This document shows positions 11,031 through 22,900 of a DNA stretch of 64,000 bases, one piece after another. The notes beneath the pieces are model-generated. The model was not told where the DNA came from. It was given only the letters and a program-made list of their open reading frames with translations, and did not search any database. The stretch spans positions 3,598-67,597 of the forward strand of contig CAZKZP010000015.1 of the NCBI GenBank assembly GCA_964557295.1, written 5' to 3'. The DNA comes from JBFMHP01 sp964557295 (GTDB lineage Bacteria > Pseudomonadota > Gammaproteobacteria > RBG-16-57-12). The stretch's first letter is position 1. The number at the start of each line of letters is the position of its first letter. Position numbers and translations under genes: made by a program.

Positions 11031-12113
11031 ATGCATCTTCGTGTAACATTCGCAGCGATCCAGCTCCTCAGCGCCACATGCGCCCTGCCCGTCCAGGCAA
11101 ACAACACACCTGCGAACCCTGCCGAAGCGGCTTGGATGGTCGCGCGCGCCGAGGTGCTCGTCGCCAGCGACATCCTCGACCTCATAGCCGAGATCCGCAC
11201 GAAGCCACCATACCCAGCGGCCGAAGGACCCGCGGCGGAATCCGCCGATGCGGCTGGATCGGGCGCCACACCCGAGACATCAAAGAACGAATCCACGGCG
11301 GCCGCAAAAGAAATGCCCTCCCCCGCCGGCCAGAACGCGGCATCCATCATCGCCGATCCGGTCGCACCCGAAGCCACCAACCCGGCAGCCGGCACCTCGA
11401 CCAAACAAGAGGTCACCCCGCCTGCCGCGCAAGCCGAACCCGCGCCGCCCGCTGCGCCGGCAAAGCCTGCAATCGATTTAATAGACAATGCTACGACACC
11501 CGCCGAAGGTGCCCCCGCGCCGAAGGAAAAGCGAAGCGCGCGTTTCGATACCGATCTTCAGCAATTCCGCCGCGGCAAACTCGCCTATTGGTTCAAGCGA
11601 TACGACAAGGCCTTGGCCGAATGGCTGCCCTTGGCGGAAAAAGGCATGCCGGAAGCACAAGCGACCGTGGCCTGGATGTATCAATCAGGTCACGGCGTGG
11701 AGCAGAATTACGCCACGGCGCTCGACTGGTACACCAAGGCCGCTGAGCAAGGATATGTCCTCGCCCAGCACAACCTCGGTATCCTCTACGAAAATGCCTG
11801 GGGCGCGAAACAGGATTTCAAACAAGCCGCCCAATGGTACGAAAAGGCCGCCGAACAAGGATTCGGCTATGCCTACCACAATCTCGGTCTGCTCTATCTC
11901 AACGGCAAGGGCAAGAAGAAAGACAAAACAGAAGCCACCCGCCTGTTCAAGGAAGCGTACGCCAGAAACGTGAAGCAATCCGGCGACATGCTCGAAGCAC
12001 TGGGCGTGGATGTCCCGAAGAAAAAGGCCACCGCCCACACTGCGCAACACCCGAAAAACGCCCCGGACAGCGCCACCACCGGGAAAGATGCAGCGCCACA
12101 GGCCACCCGTTAG
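11031..12113 (+). CDS. Exported Sel1-repeat (TPR-like) protein
   Basis: 360 residues with a good Shine-Dalgarno (AAGGAA) before the ATG. An N-terminal signal peptide (MHLRVTFAAIQLLSATCALPVQA) predicts export. Residues about 25-175 are a low-complexity Ala/Pro/Glu-rich linker. Residues about 180-320 hold three to four Sel1-like repeats of 36 residues (for example AQATVAWMYQSGHGVEQNYA, then AQHNLGILYENAWGAKQDFK). The tail is Lys/Ala-rich. Sel1 repeats form alpha-alpha solenoids that mediate protein-protein contacts in the envelope and in signalling. It is a single gene between tRNA-Asn and an MFS transporter, with no partner suggested by context. Confidence 0.8.
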   Translation: MHLRVTFAAIQLLSATCALPVQANNTPANPAEAAWMVARAEVLVASDILDLIAEIRTKPPYPAAEGPAAESADAAGSGATPETSKNESTAAAKEMPSPAGQNAASIIADPVAPEATNPAAGTSTKQEVTPPAAQAEPAPPAAPAKPAIDLIDNATTPAEGAPAPKEKRSARFDTDLQQFRRGKLAYWFKRYDKALAEWLPLAEKGMPEAQATVAWMYQSGHGVEQNYATALDWYTKAAEQGYVLAQHNLGILYENAWGAKQDFKQAAQWYEKAAEQGFGYAYHNLGLLYLNGKGKKKDKTEATRLFKEAYARNVKQSGDMLEALGVDVPKKKATAHTAQHPKNAPDSATTGKDAAPQATR

Positions 12114-12218
12114 CCCGCGCATTCCAGAACCCCGCGCCGCGGTGACAACGGATCGCTGATCACGCAACGACAACCTCGATCACGCAGGTTGTTTTGACTG
12201 GAGATCCTCTGACCCGAG

Positions 12219-13406
12219 ATGACCGCGCCCGAACTCACCCGTAAAGCGCTCCCGCGCACCGTGATCGTACTCGGCGTGGTTTCCTTCTTGAACGATGCCG
12301 CCAGCGAGATGATCGCCCCGCTGCTGCCGCTGTTCCTCACCGCCGTCCTCGGTGCGGGACCGATGATCGTGGGCTTCATCGAGGGGCTGGCGGAGGCCAC
12401 CTCCAGCCTGCTCAAACTGGTCGCCGGACGGCTGGCCGATCGCGGCTGGAATCAGAAGCACATGATCTTCTCCGGCTACTTCATCTCCAACGCCGCGCGC
12501 CCACTGATCGCCATCGCCTTCAGCTGGACCTGGGTGATCGCCCTCCGGTTTCTGGACCGGGTCGGCAAAGGACTGCGCACCACCCCGCGCGATGCGATGA
12601 TCGCCGGGGCGGTCGACACCTCCAACCTTGGCCGCGCCTTCGGCTTTCACCGGGCCATGGATCATGGCGGCGCCATCATTGGGCCGTTGGCCGCCTTCGC
12701 GTTATTGCAGAGCGGCGCGGAGATGCGCGAGGTGTTTCTCTGGTCGCTGATCCCCGGCGTGGCATTGCTGCTGTTATTGGCCTTTGGATTGCCGCCCTCG
12801 GCGCCGGCGGTCGTCACACAAGCACCGCGCCTGAACTGGAAGGCGCTGGACCGCCGCCTGCGCGGCATGATTGTCTGCGCCGGCGGTCTGGCGTTTGCCG
12901 CCGCGCCCGAGGCCTTTTTGGTGCTGTGGGCGCAGGCCCAGGGACTCGACATCGTCTGGATACCGCTATTGTGGGCAGCCGCGCACACCGTGAAGACCTT
13001 GATCGCCATCCCCGCTGGCAGCCTGTCGGATCGGATCGGACGCCTGCCGGTGGTCATCGGCGGCTGGACGCTGCGCATCATCATCTTGTTGCTGCTCGCC
13101 CTCGCCGACAACAGCGTGATCGTGATCTGGGGTCTGTTCCTCGCCTACGCTGCCGCGCTCGCCTCGACCGAAGGAGCCGAGCGCGCGCTCATCGGCGATT
13201 ACGCCCCCCGCGATCAAAAGGCCACCGCCTTCGGCCTCTACCACATGGTGAGCGGACTACTCGCCCTGCCCGGCGCGCTGCTGTTCGGCGCGCTGTGGCA
13301 ATGGATCGGCATGGCCAGCGCCTTCATCACCGCCGCCGCGATCACCGCCCTGATGGCCACGCTGCTGGTGACGATTTACCGCGCCAGCAAGGCGGGGCCG
13401 CCGTGA
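12219..13406 (+). CDS. Major facilitator superfamily transporter
   Basis: 395 residues with about twelve hydrophobic segments. The N-terminal signature SFLNDAASEMIAPLLPLFL and the loop 2-3 motif GRLADRGWNQK, equivalent to the MFS G-x-L-a-D-r-x-G-r motif, are present; a second copy (GSLSDRIGRLPVV) marks the C-terminal half. The RVGKGLRTTPRDAMIAG segment is typical of a widespread uncharacterised MFS subgroup. The substrate is unknown; it is probably a proton-coupled exporter in the inner membrane. There is no neighbouring regulator. It converges, across a repeat-filled spacer, with the giant surface-protein gene. Confidence 0.85.
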   Translation: MTAPELTRKALPRTVIVLGVVSFLNDAASEMIAPLLPLFLTAVLGAGPMIVGFIEGLAEATSSLLKLVAGRLADRGWNQKHMIFSGYFISNAARPLIAIAFSWTWVIALRFLDRVGKGLRTTPRDAMIAGAVDTSNLGRAFGFHRAMDHGGAIIGPLAAFALLQSGAEMREVFLWSLIPGVALLLLLAFGLPPSAPAVVTQAPRLNWKALDRRLRGMIVCAGGLAFAAAPEAFLVLWAQAQGLDIVWIPLLWAAAHTVKTLIAIPAGSLSDRIGRLPVVIGGWTLRIIILLLLALADNSVIVIWGLFLAYAAALASTEGAERALIGDYAPRDQKATAFGLYHMVSGLLALPGALLFGALWQWIGMASAFITAAAITALMATLLVTIYRASKAGPP

Positions 13407-13672
13407 TGCCCCAACGCTGAGGCTGGCGGTCCAGGCTAGATTTAGCGTTTACTGACAGTATCCCATCGCATCGCAACCGCCCCAGGATCAACCGGTCCCG
13501 CCGCCGCCAACCTTGCTGCTGAGCACCTCGGTTGACAGACTCATGGATTCTTTTCGGAAGGCAGGCGATTCGAACATCATTCCGGCGCCAAGCGGTCGGT
13601 TCGGAAGCAAGCTCAGAACCGCATTGATACGATGGCAACGATAGACCGATCATTGTCATCTTTCAGTTTTAT

Positions 13673-13711
13673 CCCCTCACCCCGTCCCTCTCCCGCCTGC
13701 GGGAGAGGGGG
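13673..13711. repeat. Dispersed palindromic repeat, copy 1
   Basis: CCCTCACCCCGTCCCTCTCC then CGCCTGCGGGAGAGGG, with a stable CTCTCCCGC/GCGGGAGAG hairpin. It is the reverse complement of the copy at 13874-13912. Confidence 0.8.
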
Positions 13712-13800
13712 ATCCGTAGCCTCGATGAAGCGCAGCGCCATCGAGGAGGGCGCTGGTTCGGATAGGCTTCGGTCCCGGAGTGTCGTCCACGTTCTACCTC

Positions 13801-13830
13801 TCTGGATTCCGGCATTCGCAGGAATGACGG
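13801..13830. repeat. ATTCC..GGAAT dRS3-like short inverted repeat
   Basis: TCTGGATTCCGGCATTCGCA followed by GGAATGACGG. The ATTCC/GGAAT arms around a ten-base core resemble the dispersed repeats seen in many proteobacteria. Confidence 0.55.
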
Positions 13831-13873
13831 AAGTTCGATCCACATGCCTAAGCCCGTGCAGCCTCGCGCTTAA

Positions 13874-13912
13874 GCCCCTCTCCCGCAAGCGGGAGAGGGG
13901 TTGGGGTGAGGG
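13874..13912. repeat. Dispersed palindromic repeat, copy 2 (inverted)
   Basis: GCCCCTCTCCCGCAAGCGGG then AGAGGGGTTGGGGTGAGGG. It has a strong hairpin and is the inverted partner of copy 1. It lies 30 bases downstream of the giant-protein stop and could help end that transcript. Confidence 0.8.
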
Positions 13913-13941
13913 CCGCGCCGTCGCATCGGCGCCGCCATCCA

Positions 13942-16900
13942 TCAATAACTCCCCACCAGATTGATGAACCAGCCCTGCGCGTCGTAGTCGAGGTTGGTCA
14001 GGTCGTCGTTGAACTGGGAGAAGTTGTAGCCCACGCCCAGTTGCAGGTGGTCGCCGATGTGCCGCGAGATCGACAGCAGCAGGCCGTGGCGTGAATCCTC
14101 GGCTTCCTGCACCGCCAGCCAGCGATACTCGGCCAGCCCATCCCAGTTGCGGATGAAGTGATAGCGCAGGTTCGCCGCCGCAAGGTGCGTGCGGGTGGTG
14201 TACCAGGCGCCGGCGTCACGATCTGCGCGCAACTCGCTGCGTTTGGTGGCGAGCTTGCCGCCGAGCGTCCAGCGCTGATCCAGATCGTAGAGCGATTCGA
14301 GCGCCAGCACGTGGGCGCGCTCATCGGTCTGATTCGGCGTCTGTGCCTCGCTCGGCAAGTCGTGCAGATAGGTGTACTTGCCGATGAGGTTGAGGCGGTT
14401 CCAGTCGATCGGGCGATAGGCCAGACCCACGCCGATTTCGGCGAAGCGCGCGTCGTCGCGCGCATCACTCCGGTCATCGGTGTGCGACAGGTTGAGTTTA
14501 CCCAGCCAGGTGTATTCCTCGCTGAGTTTGTGGCGCACGTTGTTGGTGGTCAGCCATTGCCGTTTCTCGTCGCTGCCGTGATCGAAACGGAATTCCAGCT
14601 TGCTGCTGATGCTGGTGTTCAGATCGCGGTGTTGCAGCGTCAAGGTGAAGGCATCGCGTTCGATGCCGCCGGAGACATCATCGTCGATGCGGCTCGATTG
14701 CACGGAGGCGCCCAGACGCAGCGTCTTCGAGGCGTCGAAATCCAGACCGAAGACGTGCGCGACGCCCGCCTGGCGATCGCTGTCGCTGAACTGGTTCTCG
14801 TGGAACACACGCGTGCGATCCGACAGCCCGATGCGCTGGCCGACGGTCAGCACATCCTTGTGACCATCGGTGCGATCCACCGACGAGCTGTAGGCGGTAT
14901 ATAGACTGTGGCTGTCCATGAACACATAATCCATGCCCACGGTGGCCGCGTGTCCACGGCTGCCGCTGCTGGCCTCGGCCTGCACGCCGAGCTTGTCCGT
15001 CAACTTGGCCTTGGTGCCGAGCGTGGCCAGATTGTTCTGCGCGTAGGCGTCGTTGTGCGTGAGTGTCAGTTGCAGCACGCCGTAGATGTTCACGTCGTCG
15101 CTGAGGTCATGCCCCAACTTAACCGCGCCGAGCGTGGCCGTGCGCTCATCACCGGCGGCGGGCGATTCACTCACCGCGCCGAGTTCGCCGGTAATCTTGG
15201 TGCTCTCACCGGCACGCATTTCCGCCTGGACGCTCAACTTCTGATCCTTGCCGACGCCGTCGCGGTCGTAGACGGTACCGCGCGCGGCGAGTGTGAGGTC
15301 TTCCGAGACCTTCATCTCGCCCTCGGCACCCGCCTCACGGGTCTCCACGCCCTTGCCGAGACTCGCATTGGCGAACCCGGCATCGCGCTGCTTGACCCAG
15401 ACGCCGGCGCTGCCATCGCGCGCACCCTCGGTCATTTCGCCGAGATTGACGCGTCCTTCCACGCCATAGGCATTGCCCTCGGTGATGCCGCTGCTGGCAT
15501 CGAGATTGCCGAAGCTCAAGCCGCCGTCGGTCGAGAGCACGCCGGTCTGGCTCTGCGTCGCCTCACTCTGGGCGTATTCGCCTTTGAGATAGGTGCCGCG
15601 GCCGAGCCGCGCGGTGACATCCACGCCCCGGATCTCATGGTCTGCCCCATTGCGGTTTTCGTGCACATAGGTGCCGCCGAGCGCGAGCTTATCGTCCAGC
15701 CAGGTCTTGGCGCGCGCGCCATACGCGAGCTCGTCGGTATCGAAGTCCGATGTCACATATTCGTAGTCGACCACGAGATACACCTGGTCGCCGTCGAGCG
15801 GCATGTCCTTGATGATCGACGGCGCGGCCATGGCGCCGACCATGGTCAGCGGGCGCAACAGGATGATGCGGCCCTGCAGGTCGTCGAAGTCGTAATCGCG
15901 CCCGCGCTCCAGCGTGATGTTTTGCAACACACGTTCGCCGTCGCGCGCGCGCACCTCGGCCCGCACCTTCTCCGAGCCCTGCACCACCTGGGTATGTTTC
16001 AGGTAATACAGGCTCGCGCCGGTGCTGCGGAACTCGTTATGCGCGAGCGCGGTTTGCGGTTGCGAGACGAAACCGCTGACCTCGGTGCGCGGATCACCAT
16101 AGCGCGTATCGGACTCGCTGCGGTACTGCGCCTTGGCGCCGTACAGGCTGCGGTTGTACTGCGCCAGCTCGTTGCCGGTGAAGCCGGTGTTGAAGTTGCC
16201 CCACAGCGCGTGTGAGCGGTCCCACTGCACCTTCACGAACATCTTGCCCTGGCTGTCGGTGTCGTCGATGACCGTGGAGTCATCGCCGTAGACCGGATAG
16301 TAGCGGTCCGGATCGAGCTGGCGGAACATCACGCGCGGGTCCTTGCGATCGAGATCCTTGAAGATGTCTTTCAGCTCGCCTTCCTCGGTGTCGAGTTGCG
16401 CGGTGATCAAGTAACGTCCCCGCACCTTGCCTTTGAGATAGAACGCCACGCGGCCGTCGGCGAACACCTCCTCATCGAAGTGATCGTCGGCGCTCAACGG
16501 CTCGACGCTGCCGCTGACCGAGTTCTGCCCCACGGTGAGGTCCGCGATGCCGACCATGAAGAAATGCTCGCCGGCGACATCGACCGCGAGATCGCGCGTC
16601 CAGCGCTGACCGGCCTCATCGACCAATTCGAGCTTGAGGACGTTCGTTCCCAAGGGCAACACTTGCTCGACGGCGAAGCGCCCCTGCTCATCGATCACGG
16701 CGCGCGCGCCGTTGATGCTCAAGGAACGGTTCGCGGGCAGCCCTTCCCCATGGATGCGCACGCGGCTGCCGACGATCTTGATCTGCTGCTTGGCCAGCAT
16801 ATTGGCGCCGTACACCTTGTCCAGCGCATCCTTGCCCGCCTGCGCGGCATCGTAACCGGTCGCATGGGAGGTGATCTCCAGCGGACGCGGCGCGGTTTCA

Positions 16901-19900
16901 TCCACGGCGCCGTCGGCCGAGTACACACGCAGGACATAAGAGAGCGCGTCGTTATCACGCAACTGCTTGGCCGTGAGCGGCGCGCCGTCCCAGGCGACCT
17001 CACCTGCATTGTCGAGCTTATCGCCGCTCAGTGTTGCCAGCGGCGCGATGCGATCGACATCCGTGCCGGCGTAGATCGCCAGCTCCCAGCGGGCGATGAA
17101 CGCGGCATAGTTGCTGTAGAGTCGGAAGCGCACCGGCTGCGCGACCTGACGCTCGCGCACGAACAGCGGATCGACCGCGACCACGGCAAGGCGTGGATCG
17201 AGGAGGTACGGGTCCTCCGTGGTCCACAAGGTGCTGCCGTCTTCCAGGTGCATCACCTTCTCCACCGTCGGCGGCGCGGGCACGACACTGCGTTCCTCGA
17301 TTTCCGTCTCGGTTTCGCTGACGTCTTCGTAACGAATCTCGATTTCCACGCGGCGGTTGAGCGCCATGCCCTCGGACGTGTCATTGGATTCGAGTGGGTG
17401 ATCCGCGCCCATGCCCTCGAAGGTGATCATGTGCGCGGGCAACCCGAGCTCCAGCCTGAACATCTCGGCCACCTGTTGCGCGCGATCCAGCGCCAGGCCA
17501 TAGTTGTCGCCGTATTTCGCGCGTGAACGCGCGCTGAGCTGCTGATTGTCGGTGTGGCCGATGAAATGCAGGCGCAGGTTGCGTTTGTCCTTGAGCGATT
17601 CGATCGTCTGGCGCAAGACGTCCACTTGTTCGAGGCGGATATCGGAACGGCCGGAGGCAAAACGCACCGGCTCCACCAGATCCTGCACCTTCATGACCTT
17701 CACTTCCTGCACCTTGCGCNNNNNNNNNNCGCCTCGCCCTGCGATTCCAGGGTGCGCAGCGGCGGGTATTCCGCCTGCGCCGGCAGCTTCACGCCAAAAT
17801 CGATCTTGGCGGGAACGCCGGGCGTGACGCGCAGCAGACGCGGATTTTCGGTAGTGAACGCCGCGCCATCGGGCAGCGTCGCCGGATCGACTTTGAGGAT
17901 GACATTGCGGCCGCGCTCGAAGCGCCCGCCGTCGACATCGGCCAGGTGATAGCGGCCGTAGCGGTCGGTCTCGATCAACAGCCCGGTCGGGCTGGCGATG
18001 CGCACGCCGGGAATGCCGGATTCGTCGATGCCGCGATTGCCGATGGTCACGGTCATTTCATAGGCATCGCCGCGCTGCTCGACGCTGCGCTCGATCGCGA
18101 GCGCTTGCGCGCTCAAGCCCTGTGCGACCGATCCCTGATGCGATGCGGCCATCCTGCCGTCGATCCACTCGATGCTCGAGCCTTCCGCCGAGGTCAGCGA
18201 CAGATTGCTCATCGGAGGCGCGCTGAACGTGGCGCGCAACACGATCCGTTCCGGCGCATCGCGTTCGCTGCCGCGACCGGCGAGACTGCCGAGCTCGATG
18301 CCAAGCGCGAGATTCGCGTTGTCCCCCGCCAAGGGTTGCGGACCATCGCCATAGTCGACGCTCAAGCCACCGATCATGTAAGCGGATTCATCCAGCGTGG
18401 CCCGGAGCACAAGCCCGGTGGCGGCGGCGCTGTCCTGCCAGCCGTCTTTGTCGCGGTCATGGAAGACCTTGCCGATCACCAGGCTCTTATCGAACACCGG
18501 ATCGCCGATCACGCGCACCGTGGCACGGGCGGTGTTACCGATGGCGGCGCTGTTGTTGTAGGGTGTCGCCTGGTTGACATAGTCGCCTTGCGTCACGCCG
18601 CTGCCGATACGTACGACGTACTCGATGCGCACGGTTTCATTCGCGCTCAACGAGACGGCATCGAAGGCGATCGGACGCTGTCCGCTCGCGATGACCGGTT
18701 GCGACACATCATCCGGTGTGCCGAGCTGCGTGTCAGCACCGGCGCGGGTCAGGTACGCCGAGCCGTCCACCAACTTGAAGCCAGCCGGGAGCAGATCGCG
18801 GATGGTGACGTTGTTGACCGCAGCGGCAGTCTGATTGACGGCCTCGATCGTGTACTTGAGCATCGTGCCGATGCTCACCTCGTTCTTGCTCGCGGTCTTG
18901 CGCAACAGGATGCTGCCCAGCGCCGGCGGATCGAGCGGGATGTCGTTGCCGATCAGATCGCCGCTGGTCGGGGCGAAGGTGAAATCGAGGTAGTAGACAC
19001 CTGTATTGATGCCGTCATTATCGTTCAGGGTGTTCGGCAGCGGCGTCGGTGCGACCGTGGGCGCGATCGCCGCCGACGGGAAGCTGTAATTGCCGGTAGC
19101 CGGCGGCGTGACGACGATGAGGTAGCGCGCTGCGCCGGCGACCGGCCAGGCGTAGGCGCCATCAGCGCCGGTGGTCTCCTGATACGCCAAGACATCGACA
19201 GCGGCATCATGCACGCCATTGCCGTTGATGTCCTGATAGATCGACACCGTCGCGCCGGCGAGCGGCGCCTTGGTCACGGCATCATAGATCACGCCCGCAG
19301 GATCGATGTAGCGGAAATCGGCGACCGTATCGGCACCGCTCACAATGGTCACGATGCGTGATGCGCCGACAAAACCGGAGGCTGCCGGCGCATCGGTAAC
19401 GACCACCGCTTGCCCCGCCGCCACATTGTTGAAGCGATACGCGCCGTCGCTGCCGGTGCTTACCGCCGTGGCGAGCATCACGCTGTCATCATCAGCAGTG
19501 CCGTATTCGTCATCGGCGCCCGGATTGAACACGCCGTCGGGACCCGCGCTGAACAGGCGCACCTGCGTGCCGGTGAAGGCCTCGCCGGAGGATACGTTAC
19601 CCGACTTGTCCTTGTCCTCGTAGACCGTGCCGCGCACGTTGCCCTTGCTCGCATCATCCAGATAATCCGGCACGCCGTCGCTGTCGGCGTCATCGTCACG
19701 ATAATTGTCGTTGCTGTTGCCGTCTTCCGCCGAGGTCGCCTGCCCATCGCCATCGTCATCGGCATCGCGCCAGTCGCGCACGCCGTCGGCGTCGCTGTTC
19801 TGCAGCGGCGCGTTGGAGCGGCTGGGTGTAGCCGCGGCGAAGGCATCGTCCAGGCCATCGCGGTTGGCATCGGTGCCGCTCGGTGTGACATCCGCCACAC

Positions 19901-22900
19901 CGTCGTGATTGGCATCGCTGCCTTCGATCAGATCGCTCACGCCATCGTTGTCGGCATCGCTGTCGCGATAATCCGGCACATCGGCTGAGTCGGTGCTGAC
20001 CGGTGTGACCGGCGTGCCGCCGTTGTCGGCATCGAAGGCATTATCCAAACCATCGCCGTCGGCATCGTTGCCCGTGGGCACGCGCAAGACGCCTTCGGGC
20101 TGAGCCTCGACCAGATCCGGGATGCCGTCGGCATCGGCATCGATATCAATGCCATCGGCCAAGCCGTCGCCATCGGTATCCGGGCGCGGCAGCGGTGAGG
20201 CGGCAAGCCCGTCGTCGATGCCGTCATTGTTGGCGTCGGTGAAGCCATCGATGCGGCCGTCGCCGTTGGCATCTACACCACCGGCCTCGATGAGATCGAC
20301 GATACCGTCGTTGTCGGCATCGATATCCAGATGATTCGGCACGCCATCGCGGTCGGCATCGAAGCGATCGTCGATGCCGTCGCTGTTGTTGTCGACGAAA
20401 CCGGCCGCATCGCTGTCACGGTAATTCGGCGTACCATCACCATCGCTGTCCGCATTGGGATCGAGTCCGCTGGACTCCAATGTATCGGTCACGCCGTCGT
20501 TGTCGTCATCGGTGTCGGTGATGTCGGCCACGCCATCGCCATCGGTATCGCGCGCGGCTTGACGGTAATCGACATCGCCACCGCCGGCAGCATCGCCATC
20601 GCTGTCGGGCAAATCAGTGACTGGGTTGCTGATGTCGTCGTTGACATCGTAACCGGTGACACGATCGAAGCCGTTGTCCAGACCATCGCCATCGGCATCA
20701 GCACCCGCCAAGGTGCCACGATCGCCTTCGACCACGTCGCTCAGGCCGTCGTCGTCGGCATCACTGTCGCGGTAATCCGGCACATCCGCGCCATCGGTGT
20801 TGTCCGGACTCAAACCGGCGCTGGCCGCGGGGTCGACGTTGGCATCGGCCGCATCATAGACATCCGCCAGACCATCGCCGTCGGCATCGGCCGCCGTTGG
20901 TGCGCTGTAACCCGTGGTGGCTTGCGCCTCGATGTTGTCTGGGATGCCGTCGTTGTCGGCATCGATATCGCGGTAATCCGCCAGGCCGTCAAGATCCGTA
21001 TTGACCGGGGCTGACAGTGTTGCGCCCGCCTCCGTGGCGTCACTGATTCCGTCACCGTCGCTGTCCAGATCGCGCGCGTTGGGCAGACCATCGCCGTCCT
21101 GATCCAGCGCCGTCAACGGTGTGCCGCCTTGGCTTGGATCGACGCTGTCGGCCAGCCCATCGCCGTCGGCGTCGACAAAGGTATCGATGCGGCCATCGCC
21201 GTTGGCGTCCACCCCTCCCAGTTCAACCAAATCCGGGATGCCGTCGTTATCCGAGTCGGTATCGAGATGATTGGGAACGCCGTCACGATCGGCATCGAAG
21301 CGATCGTCGATACCATCGCCGTTGCTGTCGACAAAACCGGCCGCGTCGGAATCACGATAGTTCGGCGTGCCGTCACTGTCGCTGTCCAGACTCGGGTCCA
21401 CACCGTTGCCTTCGAGCAGATCGGGGATGCCGTCGTTGTCGTCATCGGCATCGAGCACGTTGGCTACGCCGTCACCGTCGAGGTCTTCCGAACGCTCGCG
21501 GTAATCGACATCCCCGCCGCTGCCGGCATTGCCGTTGCTGTCGCGCAAGGCGCTGGCCGGGGTGGTGATGTCGTCGTTGACATCCGGACCGCTGACGCGA
21601 TCGAAGCCGTTGTCGAGGCCGTCGCCATCGGTGTCGGTGCCGGTCGGGCTGCCGCGGCCGCTTTCTTCGGCATCTAACAGGCCGTCATTGTCGGCATCGG
21701 TATCGAGATAATCCGCTGGCGCCGCCGCGTCGGTGTTCACCGGCGTCAAACCGGCGCTGGCCGCAGGATCGACATTGGCATCGGCCGCGTCATAGACATC
21801 CGCCAGGCCATCGCCGTCGGCATCGGCCGCCGTTGGAGCGATGTAACCCGTGGTGGATTGCGCTTCGATATTGTCCGGGATGCCGTCGTTGTCGGCGTCG
21901 ATGTCGAGATAATTCGCCTTGCCATCGCCATCGGTGTCGGCCGGCGCCGCCGGGGTCGTGCCCGCTTCCATGGCATCAGTGAGGCCATCGCCATCGGCAT
22001 CGATGTCGCGCGCGTTGGGCAGGCCGTCCGCGTCGAAATCGCCATTGGCCAAGGGCGTGCCGCCTTGCGTGGTGTCCACGCTATCGGCCAGACCATCGCC
22101 GTCGGCGTCGGCGAAACCGTCGATCTTGCCGTCGCGATTGGCGTCCGCGCCACCGGCCTCGGTGATATCGGGAATGCCGTCGTTGTCGGCGTCGAGTTCC
22201 TTATAATCGGCCACGCTGTCCTGATCGGTATCAGTCAGCGGCAGCGGCGTCGCGGCGGTGTTGTCGTCCACGCCATCGCCGTTGGCATCGACGAAGCCGT
22301 CGAGCCGGCCGTCGCCGTTGAGATCCACGCCACCGGCCTCGACCACATCGGCGATGCCGTCGTTGTCGGCGTCGAGATCGATGGCGTCGCGGATGCCATC
22401 GCCATCGGTGTCGACCGGCGCGAGCGGCGTGCCGCCCTGGCTGGCGTCGATGAGGTCGGCAAGGCCGTCATTATCGGCATCGACGAAGCCGTCGATCACG
22501 CCGTCGTGGTTGGCGTCCACGCCGCCCGCTTCGATGATATCCGGGATGCCGTCATTGTCGGCATCGCGGTCGAGATAGTCCGCCACGCCGTCACCGTCGC
22601 TGTCGGACGGATGCAAGGCGTCCGCGCCGGCCTCCACGCTGTCGGGGGTGCCGTCGTTGTCGGCATCGCGGTCGCGATAGTCTGGCACACCATCGCCATC
22701 GCTATCCTTGGGATTGAGCGGATCGCCGCCGAACTCGACACTGTTTGGGATGCCATCGTTGTCGGCATCGGCGTCACGCCAATCACGCAGCGCGTCGGCA
22801 TCGTGATCCGGCAGCGGGGCGTTGCTGCTGGCCACGGGGTCGTTGCCCACGAAGGCGTCATAGGCATTGTCCAGGCCATCGCCGTCAGTATCGCTGCCGC

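Larger units (their letters stand above)
13407..13941. other. Repeat-containing intergenic spacer
   Basis: 535 bases between the convergent MFS and giant-protein genes. It holds two inverted copies of a palindromic CCCTCACCCC..CTCTCCC repeat and a GGATTCC..GGAATGACGG element. Short open frames here are formed by the repeats and have no gene-like support. Confidence 0.7.

Noticed and set aside
13613..13964. Short open frames in the 13.4-13.9 kb spacer
   Set aside because: They consist of the palindromic repeats (typical SPRPSPACGRG-type peptides) and lack Shine-Dalgarno sites.
17700..17730. Programmed frameshift in the giant gene
   Set aside because: The phase change coincides exactly with a run of N, so an unknown gap length explains it.
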